DNA from: Tritrichomonas musculus
Taxonomy: Eukaryota; Parabasalia; Tritrichomonadida; Tritrichomonadidae
Direction of reading: 5' to 3'
Assembly: GCA_039105265.1 (NCBI GenBank)
Contig: JAPFFF010000003.1
Span: 6,200,001 to 6,264,000, forward strand
DNA: 64,000 nt
Each line of letters begins with the position of its first letter. The first letter of the stretch is position 1. The position numbers and the translations under genes were made by a program. Of this stretch, positions 9,415-20,784 are shown piece after piece. The notes beneath the pieces are model-generated. The model did not search any database and was not told the DNA's origin. It saw only the letters and a list, made by a program, of their open reading frames with translations.

Positions 9415-12387
9415 TCACTGGGATTTCTTTTGAAGTTGAGGGTGATTTTGAATTATGAATTGCGTGATTGATTCAACGATCGAATCATTATTATTTGCCT
9501 TGATCAACTTTCTGATTGCATCCTCAGATCTTTGATGCTTATCGAACTGTGATTTTAATAAAAGAACCATTTCATGGAACGACTCTTCATTTAATTGCAT
9601 ATTAATATCAGCGAAATTACGGAAAGTTTTTGCGAAGAACTCAATTAGCTCCCTTTTCTCTGTCTCTCCCTTTTGCTTTTCTTCCTCGATCAAGATAGCG
9701 TAATTTGAATCGAGGGATAAAATTTTTGCTTTTAATTGAGCTTCACTCAATTTCTTAGCTCTTTCAATTGCTTCAATTCTAGATTCAATTGATTTTTTGT
9801 CATTTTCATAAGAGTACGTTAGGTTACTCAATTTTTGAAGAGCTTCTTCATATAATTTATTTGAATGTTGAATTGCTAAATTTAAACGGTTTATAACAAC
9901 CTGATGATCTTCTTCTTTTCTTTTCATTTGATTTGACAATTCTTTTATTGTTTTATTTTGATTAGCAATTTCAATTTCATGTTTCTTTTGAAGTTGACTC
10001 ATTTTGTTCTCATATTTTTGCTTAACGTTACTCATTTTTTGTAAAATTTGAGAATTTTCATCACGTGATTGATTAACAGCTTCTTTCCAAGAATTTAATG
10101 TGTTTTCTAGATTCTTTACTTGGTCTTGTAACTCTTCTTTCTCCATGTTCGATTGTGCTATAGACAATTCATCATTGATATTGACATGATCATTATTTTC
10201 TTCTTTTATTTTTGGCTTTGTTTGGGGCTTCAAAAGGTCAGAATCATCCCTTTGAAAGAGGAAATTAAGGTCTTCTGTTTGATTATCACCTTGATGAGGA
10301 ATTTGAATTAGTTCTTTAATTCTCTCAATTAGAGTTCCATTTTGACTCTGTAAGTCATTGATTGTTTTCTGAAGATGATTTATTTGCTTCTTTGAATTTT
10401 CTTTATTTGTATGAATTAAGTCTTTTAAAGATGAAATTTCTTTCTCTTTTTCATTTAAATAAAGAACATATTGCTTTTTTAAACTTTTCCTTTTCTTGCT
10501 TTCAGTTTCAACTTTTTCAATCAATTGTTGATTATCAGTTGAAAAACATTTTAATTTATCAATAAGTGAATCAAAATCATTAACATCTGTTATTTCAAAA
10601 ATTTGATCATGTAATTGATTGATCTCATTTAATTCATTTTTTATTTTTTCAAATTCAATTGATAAGTGGCTGATTGAATCTATGATCGATTGGTTTGATT
10701 GACCAGAGTCAGTAAGTTCTAAAATCGTTATTATTTGATTTTTAAAATCGTTATATTCATTTAATATTTCTTGGTATTGTTGATTCATTTGTGATATGCC
10801 GTTATCTTTTGAACTAACGTTTTGGCTTATCCATTTGTTAATAATTAAGAAAACACTTTTTATACGGGATTCAATTGACATGGATTCATTGCTGGAAATA
10901 TCATGAACAATATCTTTGATGTCATCTGGAATGTTTCCAACATTCCATTCAAACTTGGGCTCTATTGTAACTATTTTTTCAACAATTTTCGGCTTCTTTT
11001 CATCAGATTTTTGTGATAAAATCTCGTTATTAAATAAATTTAATATCTCATTTTGCCTTTCTATAATTTGCACCATTTTCTCTTTGTTTGTTGATAGAGA
11101 AATTATTTCATCTTTTTGCTGATTGCATAAATTTTCAAGATTGTCAATCGTCTTTTGCTTATTTTGAAGCTCTTCATTCATTAGCTTGATTTTCAAATCA
11201 TTTTGAGGAGTAGAATTGGCTGATTTAGTCGTTTCAACTTTATTTTTCTGATTTAATTTCTCTGTCAGTATTGCATTTTCTTTCTTTTGCTGGTGTAATT
11301 CGCGCTCAATTTCATTGTATTTTGAATTTAGCTGCTTTAGTTTACTAGACATCTGATCTTTGGTTAATTTCGAATTTTCTAATTGCTGTATCAAGGAGTC
11401 ATTCTGGGTTCTAAGTATTGATATACTGGAGTCTTGTGCATCAATTTGCGAATTTGCTTTTGCAACTTGCTGTTTAAAACTTAGAATTTGCTCGCTTTCG
11501 TCCAAATTTGATAATATAATTTGGCATCCAACCGATTTTAATTCAGGTGGGCGGGGACCAGTTGGAAGCATTTTTTGCTGATTTAAAAGCTCTAATCGCT
11601 TGATTTCATTTGACTGTTGGATAATTTTATCTTTGCAATTATTGATCTCTTCTTCATGCTCTAAAGACAGTTGCTCCAATTTCTTTTTCATTTTTAGAAT
11701 TGTCATTTGCAGATCTTTTCTTTTATCCTTCTCAGCTTGGTATTTGGATCTCAAATGCTGAAGTTTTTCATCTTTTTTTGGGCTTGGAGTTTCGATAATT
11801 TCTTTTTCCTCTGAATTTTGTTTGACTGGTTTATTTTTAAGTTCTGAAATTGAATTACATAAATCTTCTGAATTTTGAAAAACTTGATTAAAATATTTAC
11901 CAACAACTTGTAGTATTTTTTGCTGCTGCTTTTTTAGAACAGCATTTTCTGATTCAAAACTATATAATGATGATTTGAGTTCCGAAATTTGACTCTGGAA
12001 GCGAGAGCTGATATTTATGTTTTCTGTTTTTGCTATTCCAAGCTGAGTTTGCAAATCTGTAATTTCAGTACAGCAGGAATCATTGGCTCTTAATTTAATT
12101 TTTTCATTTTCTTTTGATAAATCAGCAATTGCTTGTTGAGAGATCTGTAAGCGTCGAGTTAAATCGTCATTCGAAAGTCGAATTTCTAATAATTGTTTTT
12201 TAAGATTCTTGTTTTCTTCAGAAAATTCTTCAACCTTTGAGGTAAAACTCATTGCCTCATCATATTGAGCTTTTAAAACATTGATTTCATCTTTTAATTG
12301 TGAAATTTCTTTTTTTGATTGCATTTGGTACTCATAAAAATTCTCATCATCGATCTCTTGATGAGAATTTTCATCAAACTCATTCAT
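9415..12387 (-). CDS. 990-residue coiled-coil protein
   Basis: Almost the whole protein is heptad-patterned and rich in Glu, Lys, Gln, Ser and Asn, with breaks near residues ~280-290 (a Pro-rich PTGPRPPELKSVG stretch) and ~475-500. It lacks a signal peptide, membrane segment or motor domain. The last ~100 residues (from about KRELIEFFAKTFRNFADINM) are less repetitive and may be a small folded domain. Such proteins are often cytoskeletal, Golgi-tether or centrosomal; the sequence does not say which. The start at 12387 is the first ATG; TTTAACGTACA lies ~15 bases upstream of it. Confidence 0.75.
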   Translation of the reverse strand: MNEFDENSHQEIDDENFYEYQMQSKKEISQLKDEINVLKAQYDEAMSFTSKVEEFSEENKNLKKQLLEIRLSNDDLTRRLQISQQAIADLSKENEKIKLRANDSCCTEITDLQTQLGIAKTENINISSRFQSQISELKSSLYSFESENAVLKKQQQKILQVVGKYFNQVFQNSEDLCNSISELKNKPVKQNSEEKEIIETPSPKKDEKLQHLRSKYQAEKDKRKDLQMTILKMKKKLEQLSLEHEEEINNCKDKIIQQSNEIKRLELLNQQKMLPTGPRPPELKSVGCQIILSNLDESEQILSFKQQVAKANSQIDAQDSSISILRTQNDSLIQQLENSKLTKDQMSSKLKQLNSKYNEIERELHQQKKENAILTEKLNQKNKVETTKSANSTPQNDLKIKLMNEELQNKQKTIDNLENLCNQQKDEIISLSTNKEKMVQIIERQNEILNLFNNEILSQKSDEKKPKIVEKIVTIEPKFEWNVGNIPDDIKDIVHDISSNESMSIESRIKSVFLIINKWISQNVSSKDNGISQMNQQYQEILNEYNDFKNQIITILELTDSGQSNQSIIDSISHLSIEFEKIKNELNEINQLHDQIFEITDVNDFDSLIDKLKCFSTDNQQLIEKVETESKKRKSLKKQYVLYLNEKEKEISSLKDLIHTNKENSKKQINHLQKTINDLQSQNGTLIERIKELIQIPHQGDNQTEDLNFLFQRDDSDLLKPQTKPKIKEENNDHVNINDELSIAQSNMEKEELQDQVKNLENTLNSWKEAVNQSRDENSQILQKMSNVKQKYENKMSQLQKKHEIEIANQNKTIKELSNQMKRKEEDHQVVINRLNLAIQHSNKLYEEALQKLSNLTYSYENDKKSIESRIEAIERAKKLSEAQLKAKILSLDSNYAILIEEEKQKGETEKRELIEFFAKTFRNFADINMQLNEESFHEMVLLLKSQFDKHQRSEDAIRKLIKANNNDSIVESITQFIIQNHPQLQKKSQ

Positions 12388-12654
12388 TAAAAATTGTACG
12401 TTAAAGGATTTTTTGGGTATTTTTTGATTATAAAAAATTCAATATATCATAATAAGTAATAAATATATTTCATTTTTTATTTAAATTTAATATCAAAATC
12501 AATTTATTATTATTATTATTGAATATTTTGGTGCAGTTTGAAGGTGTTTTTTACAGCATTCAATTTTCTGAAAACACATATAATTTTTTCAAAAGGTCTT
12601 GCAAATTGTATAAAAAAATTTTATAAAAATTTGAATTTAAAAATTTTATGAAAA

Positions 12655-15318
12655 ATGAATTCTAGAATTTATCAACCAGGATTAAATTTCCAGGCAAAAA
12701 TACTTTCATCAAATCAATCAAATGCTTTATCATCACCAGAAAAAACAAGCCATACACATAAAAAGCATAAAATTATGAAAATTAATTTTTCTGAGGTACT
12801 TCAATGCAAAAGAGAGCTTGTCAAATATGCAAAAAGTGAAAATAGAAATGAACAACCAATTATGGTTTCAGATGAAATTAGAATGAGTCTTATAAGCGAG
12901 ATTTATCCCATCATTAATCCGATTAATGCAAATCAAAAAACAGATATCATGATTTCTATCATGATAATTCAATATCTTCAAAATCATCAAAAACTTAATG
13001 AAGCTATTTCAGTTATTTCAAATTCAATTGCTAATCGAATCGTTGGAGAGCGAGATATAAGCATCATTCACGGATTTTCATATGTTATTTCTCGTGTAAC
13101 ACAATTATGCATTGTTGAAAGTAAAAACTTAGAAATTCTTTTTTTTAATGAATTTTGCCGCTATGTTCCATGGATAGATATCAAAAGGCCATTTACATCG
13201 GAAGAATATGTGTCACGTTATAATAGACCGAAAACATTCAACACAATTTATGAAATTCAATGTTTATTTGGGATGATATTAGAATGGTTTTCATATGATT
13301 CTGAACTGGTCGAATTCATGTCAATTCCTATTATTAAAAATATAATCAACAATGGCAACCTTGAAAATATTGATAGCTACCTTATTGAAACATTTTTTGA
13401 AACCACAGGTTTTATAGCTCGTGAAACATGCCCAAATAAACTTAATCAAATATATGATATGCTTAATGATAAATTAAAGAGTTATGACATTGAAAAAAAT
13501 TTTTCTTTCAAACGCCTTGACGCAATTATTAAAAGCAAGAAACTGAAATTGCCATATACACTAAAATCCAAAGAAATATATATTAGTGACCCACATGAAA
13601 GCAATAAGAATCTAAACAAAAATTCTTGTAACGTACCAAATGATGTACCAAATACTAATAATACAGATCTTAACAATAATGTGAATTCAAACAACATGCC
13701 AAATATTAATAATACAGGCTCCAACAACAATGCGAATCCAAACAATGTACCAAATGCTAATAATATGGAGGTCAGCAACAATATGAATCCAAGTAATGTA
13801 CCGAATGCTATTAATACGAGTGCCAACAGCAATGTGAATCCATACAACGTACAAAATATTAATAATATTGGCGTTAACAACAATATGAATCCAAATAATG
13901 CACCAAATGCTAATAACGCAGGCATCAATAATAATTTATATCCGTACAACGTACCAAATGCTAATAATATGGAGGTCAGCAACAATATGAATCCAAATAA
14001 TGCACCAAATGCTAATAACGCAGGCATCAATAATAATTTATATCCATACAACGTACCAAATGCTAATAATATGGAGGTCAGCAACAATATGAATCCAAAT
14101 AATGCACCAAATGCTAATAACGCAGGCATCAATAATAATTTATATCCGTACAACATACCAAATGCTAATAATATGGAGGTCAGCAACAATATGAATCCAA
14201 ATAATATACCGAATGCTATTAATACGAGTGCCAACAACAATGTGAATCCATACAACGTACAAAATATTAATAATATTGGCGTTAACAACAATATGAATCC
14301 AAATAATGCACCAAATGCTAATAATACCAGCATCAACGACAATGTGAATCCAAGTAACGTACCAAATATTAATAACACGGAGGTCAACAACAATGTGAAT
14401 CCAGGTAACGTACCAAATATTAATAACGAGGAAGTCAACAACAATGTGAATCTAAATAACATATCAAATATTAATAACACGGAAGTCAAAACTAATTTAA
14501 ATCAAACATCTGCATCTAATTCAGAGTTAATAACATTCTTTAATTCTGGAAATGAAATTAAACATAATTCCAAAACTTCAAAAGTAATATTCAATAAAAT
14601 CAAAGATGACATTAATGATATTATCAAATCCACCAATTCGAATCTTAAGACTGACATCAATATATCAATCAAACTCATTCGTTACCTTGAAAAGCATCAA
14701 TATCTATATGAAGCGGTTTCTATAATTGTTCAAAAATTTATTCAAAAAATTATTGAAGATAGGAAGGTCAGTAGTATTCATGGGTTTTCATATATTTTAT
14801 CACGTGTCACTGAATTATGCCAAATTAAAGATCAAAATTTAAAAATTCTCTTTTACAACGAATTCTGTCGTTATATTCCATGGATCAATATTAATAGACA
14901 ATTTACAGCAAAAGAATATTTATCAGTTCATAAAAAAACAATTAATATGTTTGCAATCGAAGAAATTAAATGCTTATTTGGCCTGATAATAGAATGGTTT
15001 TCGTATGATTCTGTTCTAGTCGAATTTATAACGATTCCTATAATAGAAAATATAATTATTAATGGCGACCTCAACGATATTGATGGTTATCTTATTGAAA
15101 CATTTTTAGAATTAACAGGATTTGTAGCTCATTTACAATGCCCTGACAAGCTTAAAAGTATTTATGAAATGATTGACACTAAAACCAGTGACCTCGCAAA
15201 AAAGAATTCGTTAAAACGCCTATCCGAATTTATAAAAAAAGAACCCAAAAAATATTCATTGCCTTATACGCTAAATTATGAAGATGTTAAAGTATATATA
15301 CCAAAAGATGACGAGTGA
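12655..15318 (+). CDS. Protein with a duplicated helical domain around an Asn-rich repeat
   Basis: 887 residues. A helical domain at ~80-305 recurs at ~635-875, with shared landmarks: IHGFSYVISRVTQLC versus IHGFSYILSRVTELC, FFNEFCRYVPW versus FYNEFCRYIPW, ILEWFSYDSELVEF versus IIEWFSYDSVLVEF, and LPYTL near both ends. Between them, ~320-620 is a low-complexity Asn-rich repeat. I do not recognise the domain; its helical-repeat look recalls scaffold or nuclear-transport proteins but I would not name it. The duplication is old (clear divergence) while the linker repeats are recent. No signal peptide. Confidence 0.75.
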   Translation: MNSRIYQPGLNFQAKILSSNQSNALSSPEKTSHTHKKHKIMKINFSEVLQCKRELVKYAKSENRNEQPIMVSDEIRMSLISEIYPIINPINANQKTDIMISIMIIQYLQNHQKLNEAISVISNSIANRIVGERDISIIHGFSYVISRVTQLCIVESKNLEILFFNEFCRYVPWIDIKRPFTSEEYVSRYNRPKTFNTIYEIQCLFGMILEWFSYDSELVEFMSIPIIKNIINNGNLENIDSYLIETFFETTGFIARETCPNKLNQIYDMLNDKLKSYDIEKNFSFKRLDAIIKSKKLKLPYTLKSKEIYISDPHESNKNLNKNSCNVPNDVPNTNNTDLNNNVNSNNMPNINNTGSNNNANPNNVPNANNMEVSNNMNPSNVPNAINTSANSNVNPYNVQNINNIGVNNNMNPNNAPNANNAGINNNLYPYNVPNANNMEVSNNMNPNNAPNANNAGINNNLYPYNVPNANNMEVSNNMNPNNAPNANNAGINNNLYPYNIPNANNMEVSNNMNPNNIPNAINTSANNNVNPYNVQNINNIGVNNNMNPNNAPNANNTSINDNVNPSNVPNINNTEVNNNVNPGNVPNINNEEVNNNVNLNNISNINNTEVKTNLNQTSASNSELITFFNSGNEIKHNSKTSKVIFNKIKDDINDIIKSTNSNLKTDINISIKLIRYLEKHQYLYEAVSIIVQKFIQKIIEDRKVSSIHGFSYILSRVTELCQIKDQNLKILFYNEFCRYIPWININRQFTAKEYLSVHKKTINMFAIEEIKCLFGLIIEWFSYDSVLVEFITIPIIENIIINGDLNDIDGYLIETFLELTGFVAHLQCPDKLKSIYEMIDTKTSDLAKKNSLKRLSEFIKKEPKKYSLPYTLNYEDVKVYIPKDDE
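13620..14500 (+). repeat. In-frame Asn-rich tandem repeat
   Basis: Coding repeat inside the 887-residue protein. The basic unit is ~17 residues (51 bp), of the form NNxxVNNNxNPxNVPNx; a two-unit block of 34 residues (102 bp) beginning AGINNNLYPYN is repeated three times almost identically between ~13910 and 14160, a sign of recent expansion. The antisense frame stays open across it, producing a spurious hydrophobic frame. Confidence 0.8.
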
Positions 15319-15551
15319 GAAAATGATTACAAGGATTGGCAAAAGCAACTATAAAAATTATATTTTTAGCTTATATTTTAAATATAAACCAATCATCATG
15401 CTCTTATTATTCAACTATAATATAATTTCAAGAATAATTAAACCTATAGAAAAATAAAAATATTTGAAATATTGTATATACTATGCATTCAATTTTTATC
15501 ATAAATATCTCAAATAATTGAATGATCTTATCAGAAAAAAAAAATATTCTT

Positions 15552-18500
15552 TCATAAATCTGTTTCGATATCATGTTGTTGCTGGCATTTCGATGCCAAT
15601 TCTCTGTATTTCTTAGCTTTATCGATATCCATCATCACGCCTTCTCCCTTTTCAAGTGATTCAGCATACAATCTCATTGATATTTGATCACCTAAATCAG
15701 CGGCCATATTAAAATATCTAACTCCTTCATATTTATCAGCAGCTAAAACGTCACCCTTCATCAATATTTTACCATAAAGTCTCATACAACTTTGACTTCC
15801 TAAGTTGATACCATCTTTCAAATATTTAATCATCATATCAACGTTCAATTTTATTCCTTTTCTACAATATATATTAAGAGCAAATTGGTGCATTGCTTGT
15901 TTGACACCATGATCAGCAGCATATTTCAAATATTTGTTGCCCTCTCTTGGATCAGAAAGTGTATTACCAAGGTGAAAGGCTGCACGAGGATTACCTTCTT
16001 CAACAGCCAATTTAAAGTATTTGATTGCAGTTTTAGTGTCTTTAACAACACCCAATCCTTCTCTTAGACAAAGTCCGTAGTTGGACATGCCAACAGCAGA
16101 GCCAAGATCAGCTGCTTTTTTATAGTAGAAGACTGCCTGATTAATATCTTTCTTTAATACGGATAGACCATTATGCAAGAAATATCCGTAAAAATTCATT
16201 CCATATGGATTTGAATGTTTACATGAACGCTCAATGAGCTTTAAACCTCTGAGTTCATTTTTTGGCTCTCCTACACCTTCAATTAAAGAAGAACCATAAT
16301 GCGCGCACCCAGTCATATCTCCTTTTCCATATGACATTTTATAATATTTGGCTGCTTCTTTAGGATCTGGTTTAATGATACCATATCCATAATCAATGAA
16401 ACGACCATAATGAGCCATTCCTTCTGGATCTCCATTATCAGCTGCAAGTTTGAAGTAATTTAGAGCTTCTTTAAAATCACTATTGATTTCTCTACATTTA
16501 TTTTTTTTCTCTTTCATGCATAAACTTGCATATAATATCATAGCTTTTGTATTTCCCATATCAGCAGCTTCTTTGGAGCGCTCTTTGGCAAGCGGATAAT
16601 TGATATTTGGGTTATCTGTAGAATGGATATTATATGAATGATGTGAAAGAAGAATATCAACAAACCGAAGTTTCATTTCAGAGCTTTTTGACATAGAGGC
16701 GGCTTTATTAAGAATATAAATTGCTTTTTCTTCATTTTTTGGAACCAAATGGCCATCATGGAAAACGCAATTATATATTGGCATAGCTTCAACAATATTA
16801 AGATCAGTTACATATTCAAGATATTTTAGACCCAACTTTTCATTTAATGGAAAATTATTACTACCTACAATGAAACTTCGTGCAACAAAAATTAAAGAGC
16901 GTGGATCTCCAGCTTCAGCCTGTAAAATATTTTTTTGGCAAGTGGCATCAAGTTTATCGAAATATGAAGGATTGATTACATTAAAATTGTTATGACTTAA
17001 TTTTCTCGTTTTCTTTTTTTCAGGCGATCTTGATTTATGCTTAGGCTTTGTATCAGAGTTATCATCATCTATTTCTGGAACATGTCCATTATTTTTGGCC
17101 ATTTCAATATATCGAGTACCTCGTTCATAATTAGCAGTAATACCTTCACCTTTGAGAAACATCATACCATACTCATACATTGCTTCAGCATTCCCTGAAC
17201 TTGCCGAATCTTTAAAATATTTTAGGGCTTCTTCAAAATTGCCTTGCTCCTTTTTAGATTTGGCATATAACAAATAAATTCTATGGTCTTCCGAATCAAA
17301 AAACATTTTAAGATATTCTTCAGCCTTTTCTAGATTTGCAGGAACTTGCTTACCTTCAATTAATATTCTGCAATAATATATGGCAGACTCAATTGATCCT
17401 TTTTTGATTGATAATTTCAAATATTGAATTCCAAGTGCCAAATTCTTAGGAAATCCAAGAGTTCCTTCAAAAATGCTTTTACCAACCAAGAATTGCTTTT
17501 CAGTATCAGTTTCTGCTTCATGAACTAGTTGCTGGCAGCTTGAATCAAGCTTGATAAGGTCATTTTGAGGATATAATGATATTGGCTCTTTTTTTATATG
17601 CGGTTTGATTGGGATTTCTTTAATGGAGTTTTTAATATCTACTTTTGTGAATGTTTTGCTCAATGAAGTGATATAATCTGAAAATTTAATTATTGCTTTT
17701 TCGGATTTATATTTGATTATTGATCTCTTGACAAAATCAACATAACCATGAAAATCTATTTCTTCAACACCTTCAGTAATGAAACTGGAATCATTTTCCA
17801 AAAGATCAGCAATATATTGAAAAGAAGGACGTTTAGTGGGTATTCCGTTCCAACAGCCTTCAATCAATTTTCGATATGAATCTGGGATAGGATACTTGAA
17901 TTGTGGACGGAAGCCTTCGACACAAATTTTTGGTATAATCTGGACCATATTTATATTTTTGAGTGGAACTTCACCAGTCATTATTTCATACATAATGTAA
18001 GCAAAAGAATAAACATCAGCTGCCTTTGTATATTCTGGATCATCCCAAATTTCAGGTGCAATATAAGCAGGTGTTCCTTTAATATTGGTTGATGATTCCA
18101 TCGATATTATACTAGAATCAGTGTGATAAATTTTGGATAATCCGAAGTCTGCAATTTTAGGGAATAAGTAATCATCTAGAAGTATATTATCTGGTTTTAA
18201 GTCACGATGAAGAATATTATGTGAATGCAAATAAGCCATCCCAACAGCAATTCCATAAATGACAACGAGTTTTTTTGTTTGATCCCAACCTGCTGGAGAA
18301 CGACCAGCTCTTTCTAATTCTAATATTTGCCCTAAAGAACCGTTGGTTAAATATTCAGTTACTAAGACAGGCTTCGGCTCTTTTTTGAAGTTGTGTGGGC
18401 AAAAACCAATGAATCTGAGGATCGAAGGGTGCACTAGTTTAGATAATATATTTACTTCACGACTAATATAAAGCATTTCTGCATGAGAATTTAAGTCAAC

Positions 18501-18638
18501 CTCTTTTAGGGATATTTTGGCGGCATATTTTTTTCCAGAACCTCTTTCCATAATCTGGAATACTTCACTAAACCCTCCAGAGCCGATTTTATTCATTTTT
18601 TTGAACCTCATTAGATCTAAAAAGTATTTACCTGACAT
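15552..18638 (-). CDS. Protein kinase with C-terminal Sel1 repeats
   Basis: 1028 residues. Kinase domain ~13-280: glycine loop GSGGFSEVF (19-27), catalytic Lys41, helix-C Glu61, HRDLKPDN with Asp146, DFG 164-166, APE 194-196; all key residues are present, so it should be active. The sequence style is tyrosine-kinase-like (TKL). From ~380 to ~1010 come many Sel1 repeats of ~36 residues (for example AAKYYKMSYGKGDMTGCAHY), which form a TPR-like solenoid for binding proteins. A basic linker (~525-545) splits the solenoid. Kinase-Sel1 fusions are a large family in trichomonads. Substrate unknown. GATAACTTTTTCTTAACA lies 35-50 bases upstream of the ATG. Confidence 0.9.
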   Translation of the reverse strand: MSGKYFLDLMRFKKMNKIGSGGFSEVFQIMERGSGKKYAAKISLKEVDLNSHAEMLYISREVNILSKLVHPSILRFIGFCPHNFKKEPKPVLVTEYLTNGSLGQILELERAGRSPAGWDQTKKLVVIYGIAVGMAYLHSHNILHRDLKPDNILLDDYLFPKIADFGLSKIYHTDSSIISMESSTNIKGTPAYIAPEIWDDPEYTKAADVYSFAYIMYEIMTGEVPLKNINMVQIIPKICVEGFRPQFKYPIPDSYRKLIEGCWNGIPTKRPSFQYIADLLENDSSFITEGVEEIDFHGYVDFVKRSIIKYKSEKAIIKFSDYITSLSKTFTKVDIKNSIKEIPIKPHIKKEPISLYPQNDLIKLDSSCQQLVHEAETDTEKQFLVGKSIFEGTLGFPKNLALGIQYLKLSIKKGSIESAIYYCRILIEGKQVPANLEKAEEYLKMFFDSEDHRIYLLYAKSKKEQGNFEEALKYFKDSASSGNAEAMYEYGMMFLKGEGITANYERGTRYIEMAKNNGHVPEIDDDNSDTKPKHKSRSPEKKKTRKLSHNNFNVINPSYFDKLDATCQKNILQAEAGDPRSLIFVARSFIVGSNNFPLNEKLGLKYLEYVTDLNIVEAMPIYNCVFHDGHLVPKNEEKAIYILNKAASMSKSSEMKLRFVDILLSHHSYNIHSTDNPNINYPLAKERSKEAADMGNTKAMILYASLCMKEKKNKCREINSDFKEALNYFKLAADNGDPEGMAHYGRFIDYGYGIIKPDPKEAAKYYKMSYGKGDMTGCAHYGSSLIEGVGEPKNELRGLKLIERSCKHSNPYGMNFYGYFLHNGLSVLKKDINQAVFYYKKAADLGSAVGMSNYGLCLREGLGVVKDTKTAIKYFKLAVEEGNPRAAFHLGNTLSDPREGNKYLKYAADHGVKQAMHQFALNIYCRKGIKLNVDMMIKYLKDGINLGSQSCMRLYGKILMKGDVLAADKYEGVRYFNMAADLGDQISMRLYAESLEKGEGVMMDIDKAKKYRELASKCQQQHDIETDL

Positions 18639-18736
18639 GCTTTATTGAAGAAATTAGTGTTTTTTTGAAATGTTAAGAAAAAGTTATCTTTTTTTGAGTT
18701 CTATTGAATTTTGAAAATAATTTTTACAGAAATTTT

Positions 18737-19442
18737 TTGATAGATTCCAAAATGCAGATTTTTCGGAAAATTTTCATTCAATTTTTTTTCAATTGAAAAA
18801 AGTACAAAATTTTGGAAAATCGCATTCAATTTTTTTTTCCCGACGGTTTAATAGAAAATGGCATGAGGATAAAAAAAATAAAAAAGATACTTAAAAACCT
18901 GATTATTTTTATTAAAACTTTAAAAATACCTTTTTTTGTGACGGAACACTATTCGGATAAACTTAATTATCATAATAGTATAAATTTGTTCATTTTTGTC
19001 TAATAAATGATAGAGCTAGTATTAATAAAATTATTCCGCCATGAAAATAGAGTAAAACTAAAAAGGATTTCATCAATATTCAGGGTAAAAAAGGAAATAT
19101 GCATAGTGAAAAACTTTAATATAAGAAGAATACATGGATCAAATGCATTAATGCCATCATTAAAATCATACTCGTAAACATTTTTTGGCATATAATTAAG
19201 TAAAATGTTATATAAAAAGTAGAAATATTCTTAAGTCTGTAAAAAAAACGTAAAATCCAAGATTGTCATTACTTATGGCTTATGGGAAAAAACGCTTGTC
19301 TTTATAGTTGCTTGGTAAGCCGAAGAGTGATTAATATTCGCCAAAGAAAACAAATATGAGTGTGGCCACAACGGTAAAAATAACATTAAAATATTTGACC
19401 TTAACGTTTTTTCTAAAAAATCTGCATTTAAAGATCTATCAA
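18737..19442. mobile_element. Non-autonomous element with ~34-bp imperfect inverted ends
   Basis: The left end TTGATAGATTCCAAAATGCA (18737 on) and the right end, read inverted from 19442, TTGATAGATCTTTAAATGCA, share a further GATTTTTyrGAAAA. No gene lies between (about 706 bp). A solo copy of the end is at 7190. The superfamily is not clear; no definite target duplication seen. The sequence from 19443 to 19865 is AT-rich spacer. Confidence 0.55.
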
Positions 19443-19865
19443 TTTTTTTCTAATAATGCTTGTCATATTTTTTTAAAAAAAAGTGAATTAATTTAAATTT
19501 CTTTTATAAAAAAATGCATAAAATAATATCATATTTCATTTCTTTTATTAAGCAAAAATACATGAAATTGCAATACAAACTCGCAAAATTTTTTTATTAT
19601 CAATTGAAAAAATAATCATAACTTTTTCTGAATAAAATTCTTTTTACAGGTAATATAGATGTGGCGATCGGAGGTGAAGGGTCAGATATTTTAAAAAAAC
19701 CATGGAATCAAATCATATATTATATATAATATATAGTTTAAATGAAGTTCTTTTTTATTTATTTGTTTTTGATTTTTACATTAGATTTTTTGATATATTG
19801 ATATATTCAAAATTCAATTATGTTATTTCAAAAAGTTTTAATTTTTTTTCATTATATCTCTACCG

Positions 19866-20226
19866 ATGACATATTCCAGCCCAAAAAAAGATGAGCAAAG
19901 AGAAAAAAGAGTTTTATTAAATCGAATTGCTGCGCTTAACCACTCAAATAATGCACTTCAAAATGAAAATATGCAATTTAAAAAAACAACTTGATGAGAT
20001 TGATGGTTTATATCAGGCAAAAATATTAAAAATGAAAACAGATTTATTTTTTATTTTAGATCAAAAAGAAAAACAGCACCAAATAGAACTTTCGGGGAAA
20101 AATAATACTAATTCTTTAATTTTACCTAATGAATTTCTAGAAAAAAACAAATTTTTGCATTATATGATATTGTATTCATTAGGAAATGCGCCTACAAAAG
20201 ATTTCTTAAATTTTTGTAATTTAATA
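19866..20226 (+). pseudogene. 5' part of a repetitive-family gene, split by a transposon
   Basis: A frame from the ATG at 19866 reads a basic, coiled N-terminus (REKRVLLNRIAALNHSNNA) resembling a bZIP-like helix. Near 19985 the reading moves to another frame (QLDEIDGLYQAKILKMKTDL) and continues to 20226, where a Harbinger-like transposon begins. The remainder resumes at 24216. So the gene has a frame change plus a 4-kb insertion. The product family is unrecognised. Confidence 0.6.
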
Positions 20227-20784
20227 GAGTGCTGCGAAATAGCGTTTTGCTTTTCAAAAAAACTAAAGAGAATAAATGTTTCTCAAATTGTAAAATAAAT
20301 GCTAAAAATTCCTATTAAATACATGTTTTTTTAAATAAAAAGAATTTTGGAAAAAATATGTTTTAAAAAAATAATTTTATATAATTTGAAAAAAAAAATT
20401 TTTTTAAAATAAAAAAATTTTTTTATAGAAAATATTGTTTTGATTATAATTTTACAGTTTTAATAAACCTTTCAAATTGTATAAAAAAAATTTTAACAGA
20501 AAGTTTTTTGTTTTGTAAAATTATAATGGCTAAAACTAATTTTATTTTTTAATTAATATCAATTAAAATAAGAAATATGTTTGTAATGTTTATTTATACT
20601 ATAATAATTGTTTATATATACGTTTCTTTTCTTTTTTCAATAGAACAATTCATAATATACGTTTTTATATAATCTTTCTTTTATATAATGAGATATGACA
20701 TTTTTTCTATAAGAAATATCCGTTTTTTTATCAGAAATTTTAATAACAAAACATATTTGATGTTTTCAGTTCACTTTTTTCTGA

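Noticed and set aside
13482-14489. Minus-strand frame of 335 codons, hydrophobic and repetitive
   Set aside because: It is the antisense of the Asn-rich coding repeat; AAT and AAC codons read backward give Leu/Ile/Val, so it mimics a membrane protein. The plus-strand gene runs through both sides with conserved domains.
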